From positions 1 to 7,140 of the forward strand of contig JAQVNT010000078.1 of NCBI GenBank assembly GCA_028702975.1: DNA of 7,140 bases. The letters are read 5' to 3'. Source of the stretch: Candidatus Delongbacteria bacterium. Its GTDB lineage: Bacteria > UBA4055. Made by a program: the position numbers and the translations under genes. Under the pieces are notes generated by a model that saw only the letters and a list, made by a program, of their open reading frames with translations, had not been told where the DNA came from and made no database searches. Positions 6,831 to 7,140 of the stretch are shown here, one piece after another (positions within the stretch are counted from its first letter, which is position 1; every line of letters starts with the position of its first letter).

Positions 6831-7140
6831 ATTTAGAACGCAGAAAAAAGACAGATCGGATCTTATCCGTTTCGCAAAGGATAACGAAACTGAGATAAGC
6901 AGGCTGCCGGATAATTACAGCGGGTATTTTGAGGATAAGCCGGAACTCATTTCTTCCGAAGGCTGGATCGAAGCCTACGGTAACGACAGGAACATTATTA
7001 CGGTCGATGTCCGTTCCGAATCAGAATTCGCTGAAGACCACCTGCCCGGCGCGATCAATTTTCCGGTGCTTGATGACATCGAGCGCGACGAGGTCGGATT
7101 TTTATACAAACAGGTATCGCCTAAAGCCGCGCTGTACAGG
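6823..7140 (+). CDS. mnmH: tRNA 2-selenouridine synthase, N-terminal part, cut by the window end
   Basis: The first 106 codons of a gene that runs out of the window. MnmH (SelU, YbbB) replaces sulfur by selenium in the 2-thiouridine at the wobble position of certain tRNAs, using selenophosphate. The visible part is the start of its rhodanese domain: IITVDVRSESEFAEDHLPGA (58-77), then NFPVLDDIERDEVGFLYKQ (79-97), which is characteristic of MnmH rather than generic rhodaneses. The catalytic Cys region and the P-loop domain lie beyond the window, so activity cannot be judged. About 57 residues precede the domain, some 40 more than in E. coli. An in-frame stop at 6796 and no other start codon before 6823 fix the earliest start there; no Shine-Dalgarno sequence is seen and the gene overlaps the preceding one by 8 nt, so translation is probably coupled. 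A selD gene is predicted elsewhere in the genome. Confidence 0.88.
   Translation, partial: MTEFRTQKKDRSDLIRFAKDNETEISRLPDNYSGYFEDKPELISSEGWIEAYGNDRNIITVDVRSESEFAEDHLPGAINFPVLDDIERDEVGFLYKQVSPKAALYR

Overview
This is a compact, entirely plus-strand bacterial chromosomal segment with housekeeping content. In order it holds: the 3' part of pheT, a short coiled-coil (ZapB-like) gene, zapA, a structured RNA of about 180 nt that I read as 6S RNA (ssrS), rny (RNase Y), a ymdB-type metallophosphoesterase, an exported inhibitory-type serpin, a small membrane protein of unknown function, and the 5' part of mnmH/selU (tRNA 2-selenouridine synthase). I see no mobile elements, CRISPR arrays, tRNA or rRNA genes.

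Organism: base composition is moderate. Arg is often AGA/AGG and Ile often ATA. Clear Shine-Dalgarno sequences precede rny and the serpin. The combination of RNase Y plus YmdB, a zapA-6S-rny arrangement, a serpin and MnmH does not fit Enterobacteria or Bacillus closely. An uncultivated lineage, perhaps of the Bacteroidota/FCB type, is my best guess, but this is a weak inference from gene order recalled from memory.

Layout: 1-2561 is a tight translation cluster (pheT, coiled-coil gene, zapA) with gaps of 9-12 nt, linking phenylalanyl-tRNA charging with division-ring accessory proteins. 2562-2815 is the only real intergenic space. It folds into a long closing helix, an open central bubble with a small hairpin in its 3' strand, and an irregular apical arm, which is the 6S RNA plan. 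Its place directly after zapA is also the classical ssrS position. 2816-5198 carries rny and ymdB, 7 nt apart, a pairing also known from Bacillus: a membrane-anchored endoribonuclease and a metallophosphoesterase reported to affect RNA turnover and cell-fate signalling. 5215-7140 is a second cluster, serpin, membrane protein and mnmH, joined by overlapping stop/start codons. Only the serpin has a strong ribosome binding site, so the two following genes probably rely on translational coupling.

The points most worth a second look are the 6S RNA candidate with a 34-codon open frame inside it, the asparagine ladder in the ZapB-like coiled coil and the dnaX-like slippery heptamer in its gene, the serpin with a textbook inhibitory hinge and predicted Lys P1, and the orphan membrane protein coupled between serpin and mnmH. 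I did not find a convincing wholly new system.
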